The notes: generated by a model not told the origin, from the sequence alone. A stretch of DNA of 64,000 nucleotides from Anisakis pegreffii (GCA_035041965.1 JAPYMA010000132.1:1-64000), one strand, 5' to 3'. Counted from the stretch's first letter, positions 51,801 through 64,000 are shown. Numbers and translations are program-made.

Positions 51801-53874
51801 CTGCTCACAATATTCAAATGCCATTCTGAATGAATGAGTCAATGATCCAACCTCTTCAACATATCGATAAGTGAGGTCGCGAACTGAGATCGAAGATTCG
51901 AAACGGTTTCTTCTCGTCCGATTGATTCATAAGTTTTAACACTCTCGAAAACTTTCTTTAAGCCATCATCGAATTCCCTCACCAATCTAAAGACAAACTG
52001 TGTCGACGCAATTGAACGCGTATTCATTCAACACGTTCGATTAAATATTCATTAAAAACAACAAATCAAACATTCTCAGTCGTAAATCATCAACGATATT
52101 CGCATAGATCAGAATCCGAATCCATCGAATAAGTGCAAAAAGTAATGAGCTCACTCAATAAGTTGACTCGACGAACCACTCGCTAACTGACTATCAAATT
52201 TGGGTACGCGCTTTTTGAACAACGCACACGGATGACAATCGATTGCGGCGAATTTTGTGAACAACTCCTTTTCGAGAGCCGACAGTTCGGCATTTATCAA
52301 CAACTGAAAGAGCAAGGACTATTATGACAGTTCGACAATACGTGTAGCAATCCTTAACCAGAAATTCAAATGCCGATTAACATAAATAACCAAAGAAGAA
52401 ATCACCTGAAATTTATCGATAAGCGAATTACCAAAGAATTTGTGATAAACAACGACACTTTCACCAATCACTGACCAATTCTGAAAATTAGAAACAAATC
52501 GTTACTTATTAGTATTTCAAAAGAAAGTTGATAACTTAGAGCTGAACTTCAAATGCTGCATGAAAATAACAGCACACCTCGTGGAAGGCTTCCAGCACAA
52601 CGTTTAAGAACTGAATTAGAGCTTTCGAATCTTCGAATAGCTCACACTTTTGTTCCACCATCCACTGCGATTCGTTGCAAACACTGGAAACGCAAGACGC
52701 ATAATTTCAGAAATAATGTTGCCGACTGCAAACTTATATGAAACGACGACTCCAAAATAATGACTGATCATCACAAGGATCAAATAAATCAACCTAATTT
52801 CGTCAGAGTACACTAAAAATCCACTTCATTAACAATTGAATGAAACTATTGTAAAAACACAGTGCATAACTATCCTAAACGATAATGAAATTTAAATAAG
52901 TATACTGTGCAAAAGACAACACAAACAATTTACATGAATCAATTGGAATATATTCAGTAACCTTTCAAGGAAGCTGTTACATCTGGTCAATAGCACTTGA
53001 CTGTCGACAGTTTCAACTTGTAAAGATGCACACTGCTCGTTGGCTGATTCAATTTCAGGCAACAAACACTTCGAGAATGATAACGCTTCGTTGTTCAAGT
53101 AATCCATCAACATTTCTAGAAATGAATCCATCTGACAGTTTAAAGAATTCTTTCAATCATTCCTTTTTTTCTTTCAATCTTTATAATCCTTTGTCTGCAA
53201 GATGATGAATCGAGTTTATCCGCGAAATGACGGAGCGAATGAAATGACGTTAGCTTACTTGGAATCCAATTTCGATTTCTGAAAATACGTAATGTATTTG
53301 TCAATTGACCATTCACGAATAAACGTTGTACGCATTCAAATGTATGCCGAATACGCCAAACAATATCGATTAACGACTGTGAACCAACGGAAAGATCTCG
53401 TTTGACTGTCTGAAAAGTAAGATTCATTCAGCTGAATACGGTCATCATCAGAACATCCGAAAAGCAAATTATTAAACATAACCAAAAACAAAATTGAGCA
53501 TTACTTCAAAAGACGAAAACAAGTAACCATTTTCTGCCGTAGAAAAATGTCAAGAAGCTGTTCGATGGAGCACTTGGTCAGTATTGCAATTGCTGTTAGC
53601 TGATTGGTGACTTGATCGGGATGATCAATCTTGCTCAGTTCCGACATTAATTCTTTCTCCAATTTCAGTTTTGCAGCAATTAAACGCTTCGACATCGACC
53701 GTATAAAACCACCGAAATGCCTCAGTTCATTCGTCTTCGTTTCGACACTCAAACTTCGATGCATATTTCCAACTATAATCAGGACGTACGCATCTGTCAA
53801 AGGGTCCATGGTACCAACCTGAAACGTTAGTAATTTTGTAAATATAACATCAGTATTCACATATAGTTCTGTCA

Positions 53875-53956
<82 letters not shown>

Positions 53957-54625
53957 TAAGAAACACATTAAAGAGGACAAGTGCAACAGGATAAATTCGA
54001 AAATATGCCATCTACTTTCGGTCTTCTCGTTCTCCACTCTGAATAAAACTTGCTTGAAGATTGTTAATTTGCAAAGTCATTAACACTGAATATGCAGCAA
54101 GATAACTGGATGAAACACAAACCAGATGATATAGTTTAATCAGGGTGGTGATTCGTAAAACTAGAGATGCTGATATGACAGGGGAATGCTCTATCACATC
54201 AATTGTCCGTTCAGAAGCGGCCGATCGAATCTGATGAATATTGGACGAAAATTGATCGGCAATTTGAGTGACACGGCGAACCGAGCTGGACGCATCCAAT
54301 ACGTCCCGATAACGACGTCCGACCATCTGTCGCAATTCCTCTTTCTTCTCTTCCATCTCGAGCCTGAGGTAATACATCGTTCAATTTTATGGTTACGGAA
54401 GGCTGATAGCAAACTAATTTGTTGACTGAATGTTTCTGAAAGGCGTACTTTTGAATCATACTTTTTGTTCGTTTCGTTTATTTAACGAATTTGAAGTGAA
54501 CTGATTCCCCATTTGAGTGGTACATTTTCACTGCAGAAGAGAACACTTCAAACTTACGTAAGGTTTGAATAGATGTTCTGAAGTTGATCTACCGAAAGAT
54601 CTTGCATCAACCTTTCCACGTCCAT
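48829..54625 (-). CDS. COG1: Conserved oligomeric Golgi complex subunit 1 (COG1)
   Basis: COG1 belongs to the eight-subunit COG tether for retrograde Golgi traffic. Recognised exons include 54625-54558, 54363-54123, 53818-53505, 53409-53259, about 53127-52950, about 52700-52560, 52480-52400, 52305-52150, about 52030-51839, about 51745-51490, about 51085-51000, about 50300-50218, about 49718-49430 and about 48972-48829. The N-terminal [20 protein letters not shown] is nearly identical to human COG1. The C-terminal part has [40 protein letters not shown] and [16 protein letters not shown] (human LYDLRYLNIV, ALIDPFDLDVF, VQRTSVLFG, SQIRFGLLPL). The middle is fast-evolving. Joins around 53505/53409 and 53259/53127 do not match in phase by the sites I see. 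The final exon was not found. Confidence 0.88.
49139..49240 (+). repeat. Possible C-rich repeat fragment
   Basis: CCCCCCTCTGTTCACAATG, AATTTCCCCGTGTAGACGG and TCCCCTCCCTCTCC resemble the dispersed C-rich family at 17.2 and 46.7 kb but are too diverged to align with confidence. It sits in a COG1 intron. Confidence 0.3.
50457..50630. mobile_element. Foldback MITE, family C, in a COG1 intron
   Basis: A 174-base element with 48-base terminal inverted repeats (50457-50504 and 50583-50630) differing at only two positions. The ends read TTGATTTAGAAAGACTGCTG and the inner edges carry CTGCTTTCAGCAG. The core is 78 bases. The high arm identity suggests recent insertion or selection. No target duplication is certain. 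Confidence 0.85.
53881..53957. repeat. (TA)n microsatellite in a COG1 intron
   Basis: About 75 bases of TA repeats between the exons ending at 54123 and starting at 53818. Confidence 0.95.
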
Positions 54626-57578
54626 TTTGCATTGATCGATACCGCTACAATAACTTTCAAATTCTGTTTAACCGGAATAATTTCTTCAAATAAATGTAAC
54701 ACAATTCACACAACGATTGTATTTCAAACAAATTAACACCGATTAAAATGACGACGACCAATCAATGAATCGAATTTAGACACATTGAAACAATCGCAAT
54801 GAAATAATAAACTAACAATCTACCACTGACCCATAAATTTATGCATTTAAATCCAATATGCAAGAATTAAACCAAAACACGTCAACAACTTTCAATTTCT
54901 TAACTATTCCACCATTCACACGTGGAATTCTTGATGATTTCATAAAAGGGGTGCACGACAATTGACCAAGCGACAACTGTCAGCACGACGTTTAGCCAAC
55001 ACGTAGTCGGTAAGACAAACTTTGTTTGGCATCGCTTTTTGAGCAGTGCGAACGCACGTTCACCATTTTGTGTGTAATATAAAATGCAGATTATGTGACA
55101 TATTTCGAGAATGTTTATCACTATTTTATGGTACTGGTGTCGTTTGAGGGGCAAAACAGCGAGCGTGCAGCAGTACAACTGCACTATGGCCGCAACAGCC
55201 TTAGCTTAAGCGTAGCCTCAGCCTCATGTTCAGACTGAGGCTGAGGCTACGCTTAGGTTGAGGCTAAGGCTACGCTTAGACTGAGGCTGAGGTTACGCTT
55301 AGACTGAGGCTGAGGTTACGCTTAGGCTGAGGCTACGCTTAGGCTTAGGCTTGCGCTTAGCCTCAACCTAGTACGTATTACTGAGGCTTAGGCTGACAGT
55401 TGTCGCTTGGTCATATGTCGTAGAAGTCTCAGACCATTTTATGTTGTGGGTCGAAGTAGGCAATAGGCGTGTACCAAAGCAGCATGAGGAGAGAGAGAGA
55501 GCAACGCGCGTCAGCCGTTTTCGCACCTCTAGAAACAGAATAGACTTACGTAAGCCCCGATAAATTCGAGATATCAGTTGATAATATTTATTCAGTTAAT
55601 TACTCATACTGTACGACATAAGGAAGTAATGCAAGAATTACAATCAACGTAGTAAGTAGCATAATGAAGTATCGAAAAACCCTAAAATAGATATGATCAT
55701 TATGTTCAGGAGATTTTCTCACTGCTCTTAACCTTTCCATTACAGCAGTAATTTTAGAGGTTGCCCAAAGTTGACTCACACCTTGATAAGTTTTTGAGAA
55801 AAAATTAACAGAAGATTTTCAAGTGTAACGCTTGTGACAAATAAAAGCTGTTGCATTGCTACTAAATTTTAGCGAGTATGGCTTAAAGAAACTTTTTCTT
55901 GCAAATGACTCAGCTATACACTTGAATGAATGCGTCATTAGATTACTGTGTGAGTGACAGATAACCTCCTTTTGATGTGACTGAGAAGGCACTGCTAGCA
56001 ATAATATATCATGTTTAAAGCTTTTCGAATGCTCATATTCAGCCGTAGAGTAGCAGAAAAATTTTACGGCACCAAAGCACTAATTTACCAAAATGACAAA
56101 GAATGAAGTGGAATTCAATCTAATTAGGAATAATATTCACCTGTCGTGAGTCATGAAATGAATCAGTGATCAATCATGAATCAATTTGACAGCATCGTCA
56201 AGTCTTGAAACAGTCGTGAATTAACCATCGAGTAGTTGGATGAACAGCACCGTCATGCGTGCAGAATCAACATTTTTGAACCAGTGACATTGTTTGATCC
56301 TTGAAAGCAACTTTGTCAGAAAGTTTGTTTGATTATTTTCTCTTCAATGTTGTGTTAAAAAAAACAGCTGATTTTCAATTCAATATAATTAGGAAAAATC
56401 GGTCGACTTTTTCTGAAAGCATTGAATTATCTGCTGAACTTGTATTATCCAAAAAACGAACCGCTAGGCATGCATACGCTCCGCTCAACTACCACTGTAC
56501 CAAATTCAGTCTCGTCCGATAGTGGAGAATGATATGAATCCGGTGGTGTTACCAAGAAAGCTGATGATGATAGGTAAACTCGAGTATGTACGTAAGTTGA
56601 AGGTAGTAGTCGAGATGTTCCCTTGAACTGTTTTATTGATCACGCCACAGAGGTCAAATCTGCAGTTGGGCGGCATTATAGGATCGCTCAAGCTGTTTAA
56701 TATATCTTTAGAATTATGAAATGAAAATCACTTATTAGAAAATCACTTATATCTCCGAACCTAAGCAAAACTGTTCGACAGAATACATATTATCCTGAAG
56801 GCCGAGAATCTGCTGATACCGATGGCACCAAGAAAACGTGTTGTTGCTGAACGAATTTAAGGACAAAGGTGGTTAGAAAATGACACTCGAGGTATTCCTA
56901 TGCCATCACATGATTGACCAACATAATGCTCATACGTACGCACTGGGTCGTATGCCGAATTCACTGAATACCATGGTAATTCATTGGGTACCCGTCCTTC
57001 GATAGTTTATGTAGGTTTTTATCAATTTCATTCACAAGTGACAGGTTGAACTGAAAATTCTTGACTCCATTAAAATGCATTCAAGACTGAACTTACATGG
57101 AGTCATTTGAAAGAGTCTGATGAATTGCCACTGGTCTAGTTATTGGCTAAAGCCTATCGCAAGGAAGATGATCAGCTGAATCGGGTAGTGTGAAAAAAGT
57201 AACCAACTTATGCGTTAATTCTGGTGTTTTCGATGCGTTTCTTTTCTGATAATAAGGATTTTGCGCTATAATGCAATCATTGAGATGTTTAGTGGACATC
57301 TTGTGTGTTTTATACATGAGATATATTATTTAATGCAAGCGGTAATGAAAATGATACGAGTGAAATGGCGGCCATACTGACACCAATGAAAGCAGTACTA
57401 ATGAGTGTGAGTTACAATAAATAAAGAGATAATGACATTGATAACAACAGTCAACATACTGCTGATAAATAAAACGAAAGCGGTACACTGGTAATGACAA
57501 TGACACTGACCGGACCGATACAGTAGTAATATATACGCAACAAATTGAGATTTGAACTTTAGGCAGTGCAATCATTCA
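54626..57578. other. Intergenic region with MITE, no supported gene
   Basis: About 3 kb upstream of COG1. The only structure is the family B foldback element at 54955-55421. Short open frames such as 56301-56522 lack recognisable similarity and splice partners. Confidence 0.6.
54955..55421. mobile_element. Foldback MITE, family B copy 2 with internal GGCTNAG array
   Basis: A 467-base element whose ends (ACGACAATTGACCAAGCGAC and the inverted ACGACATATGACCAAGCGAC) match over about 30 bases with two differences. They are shared with the copy at 41.1 kb. The centre (about 55198-55390) is an array of GAGGCTACGCTTAGACT-like units. It includes a perfect 19-base stem, AAGCGTAGCCTCAGCCTCA, with its complement. 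Confidence 0.85.
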
Positions 57579-59249
57579 TCATTGCTTGATGAAATGCGTT
57601 ATTGTGAAGACTATAACTATTTGACTAGAAACGGCTGATGAGACGTCAGATTGCGAAGAGTTTTTCGAAGTTTTCTTCGATTTAGCGAAACCGATTTGCT
57701 TCCTGCTGAAATCGTGAATGTTGCAATATTGATGGATCAATGGATCACCGATAATCAACTGTGCTTCGAATCTCATGTTGTTCATCGTAAACATCGTCAG
57801 CGCACACAGATCCTTATCAACGTGCATTTTGAATGCCCGTAACTACTAGTCAATAGCACGCTAGATAGTCTTTCTTTTCTTAATATCTCCTAGCCTACCA
57901 AGGTGCACATCATTGTTATGATTTTCAACTTGAATCGAATTACTTTACCATTTCGCTTTCTTTAATGGCACCAAAGTCTTTTCATAATCGCGAAAGGTTC
58001 AAGTAATCATTCGAAAACTAATCACGGAAGATAGGTCGGAGTGCTCTAAAACTGAAGTTGCTGATAAATTTGTTTCAAATCAAACTTCGAACGAGATCTG
58101 CATTCTAAGACTCATGAACTTGGATGATTACTCAATGTTTCAAGGACCGTTTGAAAAGTTTAGCGATTTTATATCATACTGGAATATTTACAACAGATAT
58201 GTTTCAGATTTTTAAAATGAGATCATCAATGAGATGAAAGTGAAACGCTTTGCACAAAACTGAACAACGTAGTTGACCGATTCAATTTCATAGGTATGAT
58301 CAACAATTTCTTTTTTGATGTTTTGGGTGCGTCCGGAGCAGCTCAAAAAGAACATGTCACATTATACGTCATCCTGAAATCGGCTTCATTCATTAAAACT
58401 GCTTAATTTTACTTGATAAACACAAAGTCTAGCAGCCAGCGCAGTGCTCTGCCTGTGCATAAAGTCGAAAACGCAAAACTCTGATCACACCGAATGGCTG
58501 ATCATCAAGTTCCAGTCCATAAGCAAGCCAAAGTATGACCAACAAGCTTCTTAAGGTGGGCAACAGCGTAGCTGTTACAGTTCTGCCATGGTCATGAAGC
58601 CGGAACAAAATTATTTAAGATTCTAGTCAGTTTGCTTGCATTCGCTTCAAAGAAGAGGGTTCCATCTACTCGCTAAGCCTTTTCGGTATTCATTTTTCCC
58701 CTCAATTCTGAAATAATCGAGCACATTTGGTCCAGCACGGTGCTGTTTACCGACGTTCAAATCGCTCGACAGCCACAAAATTTATTTATCTATCAACACC
58801 CTGTCGTCACTCACAAATTTCTCTTGTGTCCACAAAAACAAACGATTTGATATGCGCCACATGATAACTTACCACCGGCTGGATAACATCTCAGTGATAC
58901 TGATAAACGAGTATGACCAATTGCTTTGTGCTATATCGATTTCTTACATCCCGCTACATTTTTATCAGGAAAAACTATACTGTTCAAGTCTCACCTTCGC
59001 TCCAACCTGCTCAGCTGCTGAGTGAATCATTTAGGGTGGTCCACCGATGAACGATGTTCCGGTATCGGTAATGACCTCATAACTTCTAGCCATACTGTAA
59101 TAAGAACTCAATGAAATTGATTTCATAGTAAATTCCCACCGCATAGTCGACGAGAGTGGTTGATATACGATGTTGGTGCTCGATGTCCAGTCCACCGTAA
59201 GTATACATTCCACCAGGAACACCTTCTAAGTCACCCTTCAAAATCTCGA
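57579..59249 (-). pseudogene. Pepsin-type aspartic protease, decayed C-terminal half
   Basis: Exon 59249-58995 encodes LKGDLEGVPGGMYTYGGLD then, after a one-base frameshift near 59166-59176, VYQPLSSTMRWEFTMKSI and the second catalytic motif VITDTGTSFIGGP. An in-frame TAA at 59033-59031 follows, after which the family pattern resumes (MIHSAAEQVGAK) up to a GT donor. A weaker segment at 58953-58873 (EIDIAQSNW) may be the next exon and has another stop. Exon 57842-57579 gives DKDLCALTMF, IIGDPLIHQYCNIHDF and SRKQIGFAKSK, then a Ser-rich stretch and a hydrophobic tail. The N-terminal half with the first DTG was not found upstream. At least one frameshift and one stop make it a likely pseudogene; a sequencing error at both sites is the alternative. 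Confidence 0.7.
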
Positions 59250-59994
59250 CTATATTCAACTATTAGATTCAAGTTATCAGTTTGAGAGAGCATTTGCTTT
59301 TCATTTATAAAGACATCACATGGTTCTTTCACGAAGCCAACGATATAGATGCTGGAGTGAACTGTTGATTATTGCAGAGACATAGCAGCTAAATCTGGAT
59401 TTTTTTCTTCGTTCTAGCTGCGGAGAAGGTCTGATGTACAAAATAATCATTTTGGAGACACACCTTCTTACACAGGTTCAGTCGAAATGCAGCATTACTT
59501 TTAGGTAATAACTATTATCATGTCAACATGTTAACATCTCTTCAGGCACTGAATCGTGTGAAGAAGATTGTTTTGCTGCGATGATTCGAAGAGTACATAG
59601 TGTGATAAATATTTCAGTTTGTGTCCTATAAAGTGACGCTGATTTATAGAAATCTGGCGTTTTATCATCATAACACATTCTGGCAATAAATGAGAACGGA
59701 TCAATCCCATTTCGAAGTGTGCATTACTGAAAGTGTTGTTAATGCTTGCTTGCATCGTATTATTCACCCGAATAATATTTCAGCTGATGTTCCATCAAGT
59801 GCACACAAACACACGCATCACTATTCTCTAGCACAACATAGCCAATGCTTATGTCACATACTGCTTTCTATAAGAATCAATTGCGCACGTATACTAGCAT
59901 TATACACTTGTCTCGTTCTCGATTCCACTTCGCTGCAGCATTTTCATTTTTGTCATGCTTATTGTTATTATTATTCTGGCTCTTTTGCTTCGTA

Positions 59995-60191
59995 TTATTC
60001 TCGAATAGTTGCAATCAGTTTTGACAATGACTGCTCAATCGATCCACTCATATCAAATTTCTTTTCACGCCACTCAATGGGTATGCTAAATGCGTTGAAC
60101 AGATACGGCTCTCGGGCTGGATTGAGCACTTGTAGTGTATTACGAGGTAGTGTGGTGCTGCAACTGGTATTATTTAGTATACCCACTGAGT
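59995..60191 (-). CDS. Candidate terminal exon, unknown protein
   Basis: A strong acceptor (TTACCTTTTAG) precedes 65 codons ending in TAA. The encoded sequence has NNTSCSTTLPRNTLQVLNP, REPYLFNAFSIPIEWREKKF and SGSIEQSLSKLIATIRE, which is well-balanced and protein-like. I do not recognise the family. It may belong with the exon at 61252-61130, but the phases I can see do not match. Confidence 0.5.
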
Positions 60192-60448
60192 CTAAAAGGT
60201 AACCAAAGAGTTCAAGTCTGACCCGCGAGTGAAGTCAGATTGGCTTTGTAGCAATTTCCGCGATGCTCAACTCATTGCTCGTTGTCATCATAATAGGCGA
60301 TAAAATTTTTTCGCTCTGTTCACTTATGAATCACTCAGTATTATTCTATCTTGTTTGGCTCTTATTATTGCGGTATGATATCGATTGGTTTTTAATTTCA
60401 GCATCCTCCAGATCGGTCGCCCAAATCGATAAATAAAGCCCATAAAAG

Positions 60449-60502
60449 ATGCGACCAAGAGACGCCCATAGAAATTACTTATCAGAACTGCAAGCACTGA
60501 AG
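60449..60502 (+). CDS. Possible first coding exon, unknown gene
   Basis: An ATG opens MRPRDAHRNYLSELQALK and ends at a consensus GTAAGT donor; a TTTCAG lies about 50 bases upstream. No downstream exon on the plus strand could be linked. It is small, so chance is possible. Confidence 0.3.
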
Positions 60503-61129
60503 GTAAGTTTTCATCAGTTTGATGAAATCAATTAATTTATCTATCACTAATCATTCTTTGTAGATGAAACATACAAAAAAACGGTGTAATTAGAGAGAAG
60601 AGAAGGGCGGGGGAGGGGGGGATATGCGAGAACGATCCATTTGAGCAAAACTTTTTGACGACCTGGTACGTTTAGGCAGTGCCGTTTTCGCACGGGGACG
60701 TTTCGATGTTTAGCACTGAGGTTATGTTGATGAAGAAGATGGCGATCCACGACGATCGTTGATGATTGTGCGCAAGATTTGAAAATCATTATTTGTGTCC
60801 TTTAATGGTTTTGTGTACTTTCGGTTCATGATACATTGGTTTGATAAGTCTGTAAAACGCAACCAATTCGACTGCTGTGTGAAAATTCCTTCAATTCCAA
60901 CTGCTGAAGCTGAAAGACGTAAATGAGCCAGTTGTAATCCTCAGCTCCTTTTCCTTACAAGACTAAGGTTGAGACCAGACCGAAATTAGACTTTAAGCCG
61001 TCCACTTAAAAACCTTCGTATGGCGTTTGAGCGATCGAGTTAAGTATTTTTTGTAGTTTGCTTTGAAATATGCTTTACAAGTAATTTCATATCACTTGCT
61101 TTGCGTGACATCATCTCTCGACATCTTAC

Positions 61130-61252
61130 TTGACTACGTTTGTCCTTCAATAGCTCAGCGTTGTTAGTTTGTGACATTTTGACACCTGCCAACTGTTCAT
61201 AACGTTCGTTCAATTTCAAATCATGGAGCACCAGTTTTGTTGCTTGATTCTG
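61130..61252 (-). CDS. Candidate internal exon, charged coiled-coil-like
   Basis: Bounded by CGTTAG and GTAAGA, in phase 0, it gives 41 residues including LVLHDLKLNERYEQLAGVK and NAELLKDKRSQ. The composition is like a coiled coil. Family unknown. It lies between the candidate exons at 60.0-60.2 and 62.2-62.4 kb on the same strand. Confidence 0.45.
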
Positions 61253-61511
61253 CTAACGAATTTATTTTTGCTTATCAGCTATTGATTTATTATGTTGTCA
61301 GTTGGGAATGGAGACTTTTAATTAATTCGTATTTCATCAAGGCACACAATAGCGGAAAGACGGCACTCATTAGAATTCACTAATCTAATAATATTCTTTA
61401 ATAGCCTTAAAATTCGATTTATTAATAGGCATTTACGGCTATGCGCATTACTGAGGTGCGCAACATTACTGTCTTTAAGCAAATTCCGTAGTTTGTTTTG
61501 TTAGGTTCTGC

Positions 61512-61628
<117 letters not shown>

Positions 61629-62188
61629 TTACATACATAAAAAATTAATAATTAAAGCAGATTAAGACCTATTTAAACACGGACTTTATAATCAACTCAA
61701 AACTGTTGTCTCTTTGTGATTGCTGCCGTCTTATCTACTGTACTATAATTAGATATGCCTTGATGAAGTACGAAGTGAATTCTAAAATTTTAATTTTTCT
61801 ATTAAGAAAATTTGATTTCGATTTCATTTTTTTCTATTCCCATTCAACGAGATAACGCACCAATGACTGGAAAATGAAAATAAAATCATTGCTAAAATCA
61901 AACAACAGAGACAAAAGTGGTGTTCAATAAATTGAAATCGAACGAACGGTGTTATTGGTTCATATGAGTCGGAAAATTGCGCACAAAAAGAATATGAATG
62001 CGAGGATGTCAACTGCTGCGAGAACTATTGACCTGAGGTGAACTGTCTAAAGAAAGTGATGCAGAAAGTGATGTCCTGCAACCGAAAAAAGCGTCGTAGT
62101 CCTCATAACCTAAAGTTCGAACCCGTTTGAAATTTTTAAAAGATGACCTCCTAATTATTTGCAAGGTTAGTGCTGTGATCTTGGCTAT

Positions 62189-62395
62189 TTAATGTTTGAA
62201 CTTTCCTTCCCTAAACGAAACATCAACGTACACTCTGTTAAAACGTTCAAAAAATGTGTCCAGTTTCGTATCAGTTTTGAGTATTATCTTATCAACAACC
62301 TTATCAACAACATTAATTACGTCTTTGCGCTCGAGTCGATGTATTGGTAGCCGTTCATATTCCTCTGATAACGTACTCGTCTTATCATCTATACT
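62189..62395 (-). CDS. Candidate exon, unknown charged protein
   Basis: A pyrimidine-rich acceptor ending in GTCAG precedes 68 codons and a TAA. It reads SIDDKTSTLSEEYERLPIHR, then DVINVVDKVVDKIILKTDTK and TFFERFNRVYVDVSFREG. The content is rich in Asp, Lys and Val, with a possible amphipathic helix. I do not recognise it. It may be a last exon, or may splice before the stop to the exon at 61252. Confidence 0.45.
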   Translation of the reverse strand, partial: SIDDKTSTLSEEYERLPIHRLERKDVINVVDKVVDKIILKTDTKLDTFFERFNRVYVDVSFREGKFKH

Positions 62396-64000
62396 CTGAC
62401 AACGCAGAAATGGTAAAAGCAATCAAGTATAATCCGATCGATGCGAACGACCGCAAATTCAGTCATATCATGTTTTCGTGATTGATGAAATATCATCGTT
62501 TAATTGCCAATTCGGTAGTTCCTCTGCATTTCAATCTGAAATTATTTCTTCACTCTGACACAAACATCTCTGTTTTAATTGTCCATATTTGATACGTTAT
62601 GGTTTGTGATCACCTTATGTATGTCTTTTTAAAACGTACATCAATTACAGTTGAATGATGGTCGAACCCTACTGGCGGTCGAGTACATTCACAAAATAGT
62701 GCTTGTGCTCATGTGATCTCTGATCAGTTGCCTATTCTAATTTGCCTCGTTCTCATCATTGAGCTATTGTATGTGTCGTTGGACAATGTTGTAATAATTA
62801 TAAGGGTGCAATTCCAACAGCGAACGCATGATTCAGTGTGAAAAGTTTGTGTGCTATGAAGAATTGTTCATTTTGGGATGTTTCTTTCCTGTATTTACCC
62901 ATTGCCATCATCTTTCACCGTCAGATCTTATGCCAGGCCCATTGTGATGAATTCTGGCTTCATTCTTGCATTCGCAACTATGAAATTATTTGAACATCAT
63001 TATTTGAGTACTGCTACTCCTAACCGAAATATTAGAAAAGTGTAACTTTGAGAATTAAAACATTTTTGATGTTGGAATTTCTCATGAGGTTCAGTTCAAA
63101 TATTGAAACGCACCACATTTGGAATGATGGAAATATAGAATTATCGTTGCGAATGATATCCAAAGCACGAATTTATTCTAGTTTTATCTGTGTTTGTTTC
63201 TGCGTACAATCAGACAACTTTGATGATGGTAACTGATAACTTTGTGATTATAGAGGTAGTGTTTTTATGCAGAATTCATACAAAAATAGTTATATTCAGT
63301 TATTATATCGAAAATTCCTCGCCACGTTTTGAATCAATGATCCGAATTCGACTAAAAAAGAACAAGCGTTTCCTCGCGGAAAAAATTAATACATAAACGC
63401 GTTTGGGTAACGCAACTCCGAGCTTGATGATCATTCCTACTATTGGGAAAACATCGTTGATTAATGGAGGTTTTGATCACATTACATTGATGAAATCGAA
63501 ATACTTGTTTGATTATAAGGAAGTAATCCTATCGTTCTTGGAAGGGGAGGGAAATGAAAATCTGCCGTACGGCATGGTGCGGAAAAGCGTAAAAACCACT
63601 GCTCTAGCCGGTTCGTTCGATCCCGACTGTGTTGCTTCACACTAGGATAGATTGTTACTTTAACAGTTGATTTGCTTGATTCACGTGAATCCGTTACAAA
63701 CATTATATCGGTGAAAGCTGGCATCTTAGTAACGTCGGTAGAATTTCGATGTTTTCAATCAAATAGCCATTTCAAAATTGAGCACTATCAATCTATCTCG
63801 ACTCACATTCGTGACCCTTCGGAGCAGTTAACAGGTAGAGTCAGTTCACTTTATATGGCCTTTCGTGGATTTTAAGAAATGCATTAGCTTTTGCACCCAT
63901 TACTTCTAACTATTGAAATTGTTTCTCTCTTATCTTTTTGTCTATTGGAAACTAAAAAATTGTTTCTCTTACAACGGTGAAACATCATCTTCTGATCTTG
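62396..64000. other. Right-hand end of window, no supported gene
   Basis: About 1.6 kb of AT-rich sequence. Overlapping open frames on both strands at 63.4-63.9 kb have no recognisable similarity or splice structure. Upstream exons of the candidate minus-strand gene could lie here or beyond the edge. Confidence 0.5.

Noticed and set aside
59690..60202. Longest uninterrupted plus-strand frame after the dbn-1 linker (170 codons)
   Set aside because: Composition (His/Cys/Ser/Tyr-rich) is not protein-like, and the opposite strand carries a better exon with an acceptor at 60191.
62080..62135. GTTCGAACCC resembling a tRNA T-loop
   Set aside because: No acceptor stem, D-loop or anticodon stem can be built around it.
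63403..63724. Overlapping 80-codon frames on both strands
   Set aside because: Neither shows similarity, codon structure or splice sites.

Overview
The window is eukaryotic nuclear DNA, most probably from a nematode. All genes are split by short AT-rich introns with GT-AG borders, intergenic DNA is AT-rich with long (TA)n tracts, and gene content matches nematode families: a POD-1/coronin-7, a drebrin-like DBN-1, an HLH-13/Ptf1a bHLH factor, and Ly6-like and PAN-domain surface proteins. The clade within Nematoda cannot be fixed from sequence alone. There are no rRNA, tRNA, CRISPR or bacterial operon signals. Layout: 1-16.8 kb holds three plus-strand genes in a row: the 3' end of pod-1 (coronin-7, 1-2919), aladin/AAAS (5653-9632) and drebrin-like dbn-1 (12221-16803), separated by about 2.5 kb of T-rich non-coding DNA. 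16.8-22 kb is a gene-poor, repeat-rich interval. 21989-25030 encodes a complete six-exon plus-strand gene for a predicted secreted, GPI-anchored protein that joins a PAN domain to a Cu/Zn-superoxide-dismutase-like domain lacking the usual metal-ligand motif; this is the most unusual gene in the window. 26.1-27.9 kb has minus-strand Ly6-like exons. 31.9-35.1 kb holds the three-exon bHLH gene hlh-13/Ptf1a on the minus strand. 39.2-40.5 kb (minus) encodes complex I subunit NDUFB9 and 41.7-43.9 kb (plus) an aldo-keto reductase; these two are divergent with a MITE between them. 44.7-47.1 kb (minus) encodes TMX2, convergent with the reductase. 48.8-54.6 kb (minus) is the Golgi tethering subunit COG1. 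57.6-59.2 kb (minus) is a decayed aspartic-protease copy, and 60-62.4 kb has unassigned candidate exons. The genes do not form one pathway: they are mostly housekeeping genes (actin regulation, nuclear pore, respiratory complex I, ER redox, Golgi trafficking) interspersed with surface-protein genes and one neural-type transcription factor. At least four dispersed repeat families (palindromic MITEs, a C-rich element and a hAT-like terminus) occupy introns and spacers. Exon borders given to the base were checked by reading-frame phase across introns unless stated otherwise; transcription start sites, UTRs and trans-splicing could not be determined.
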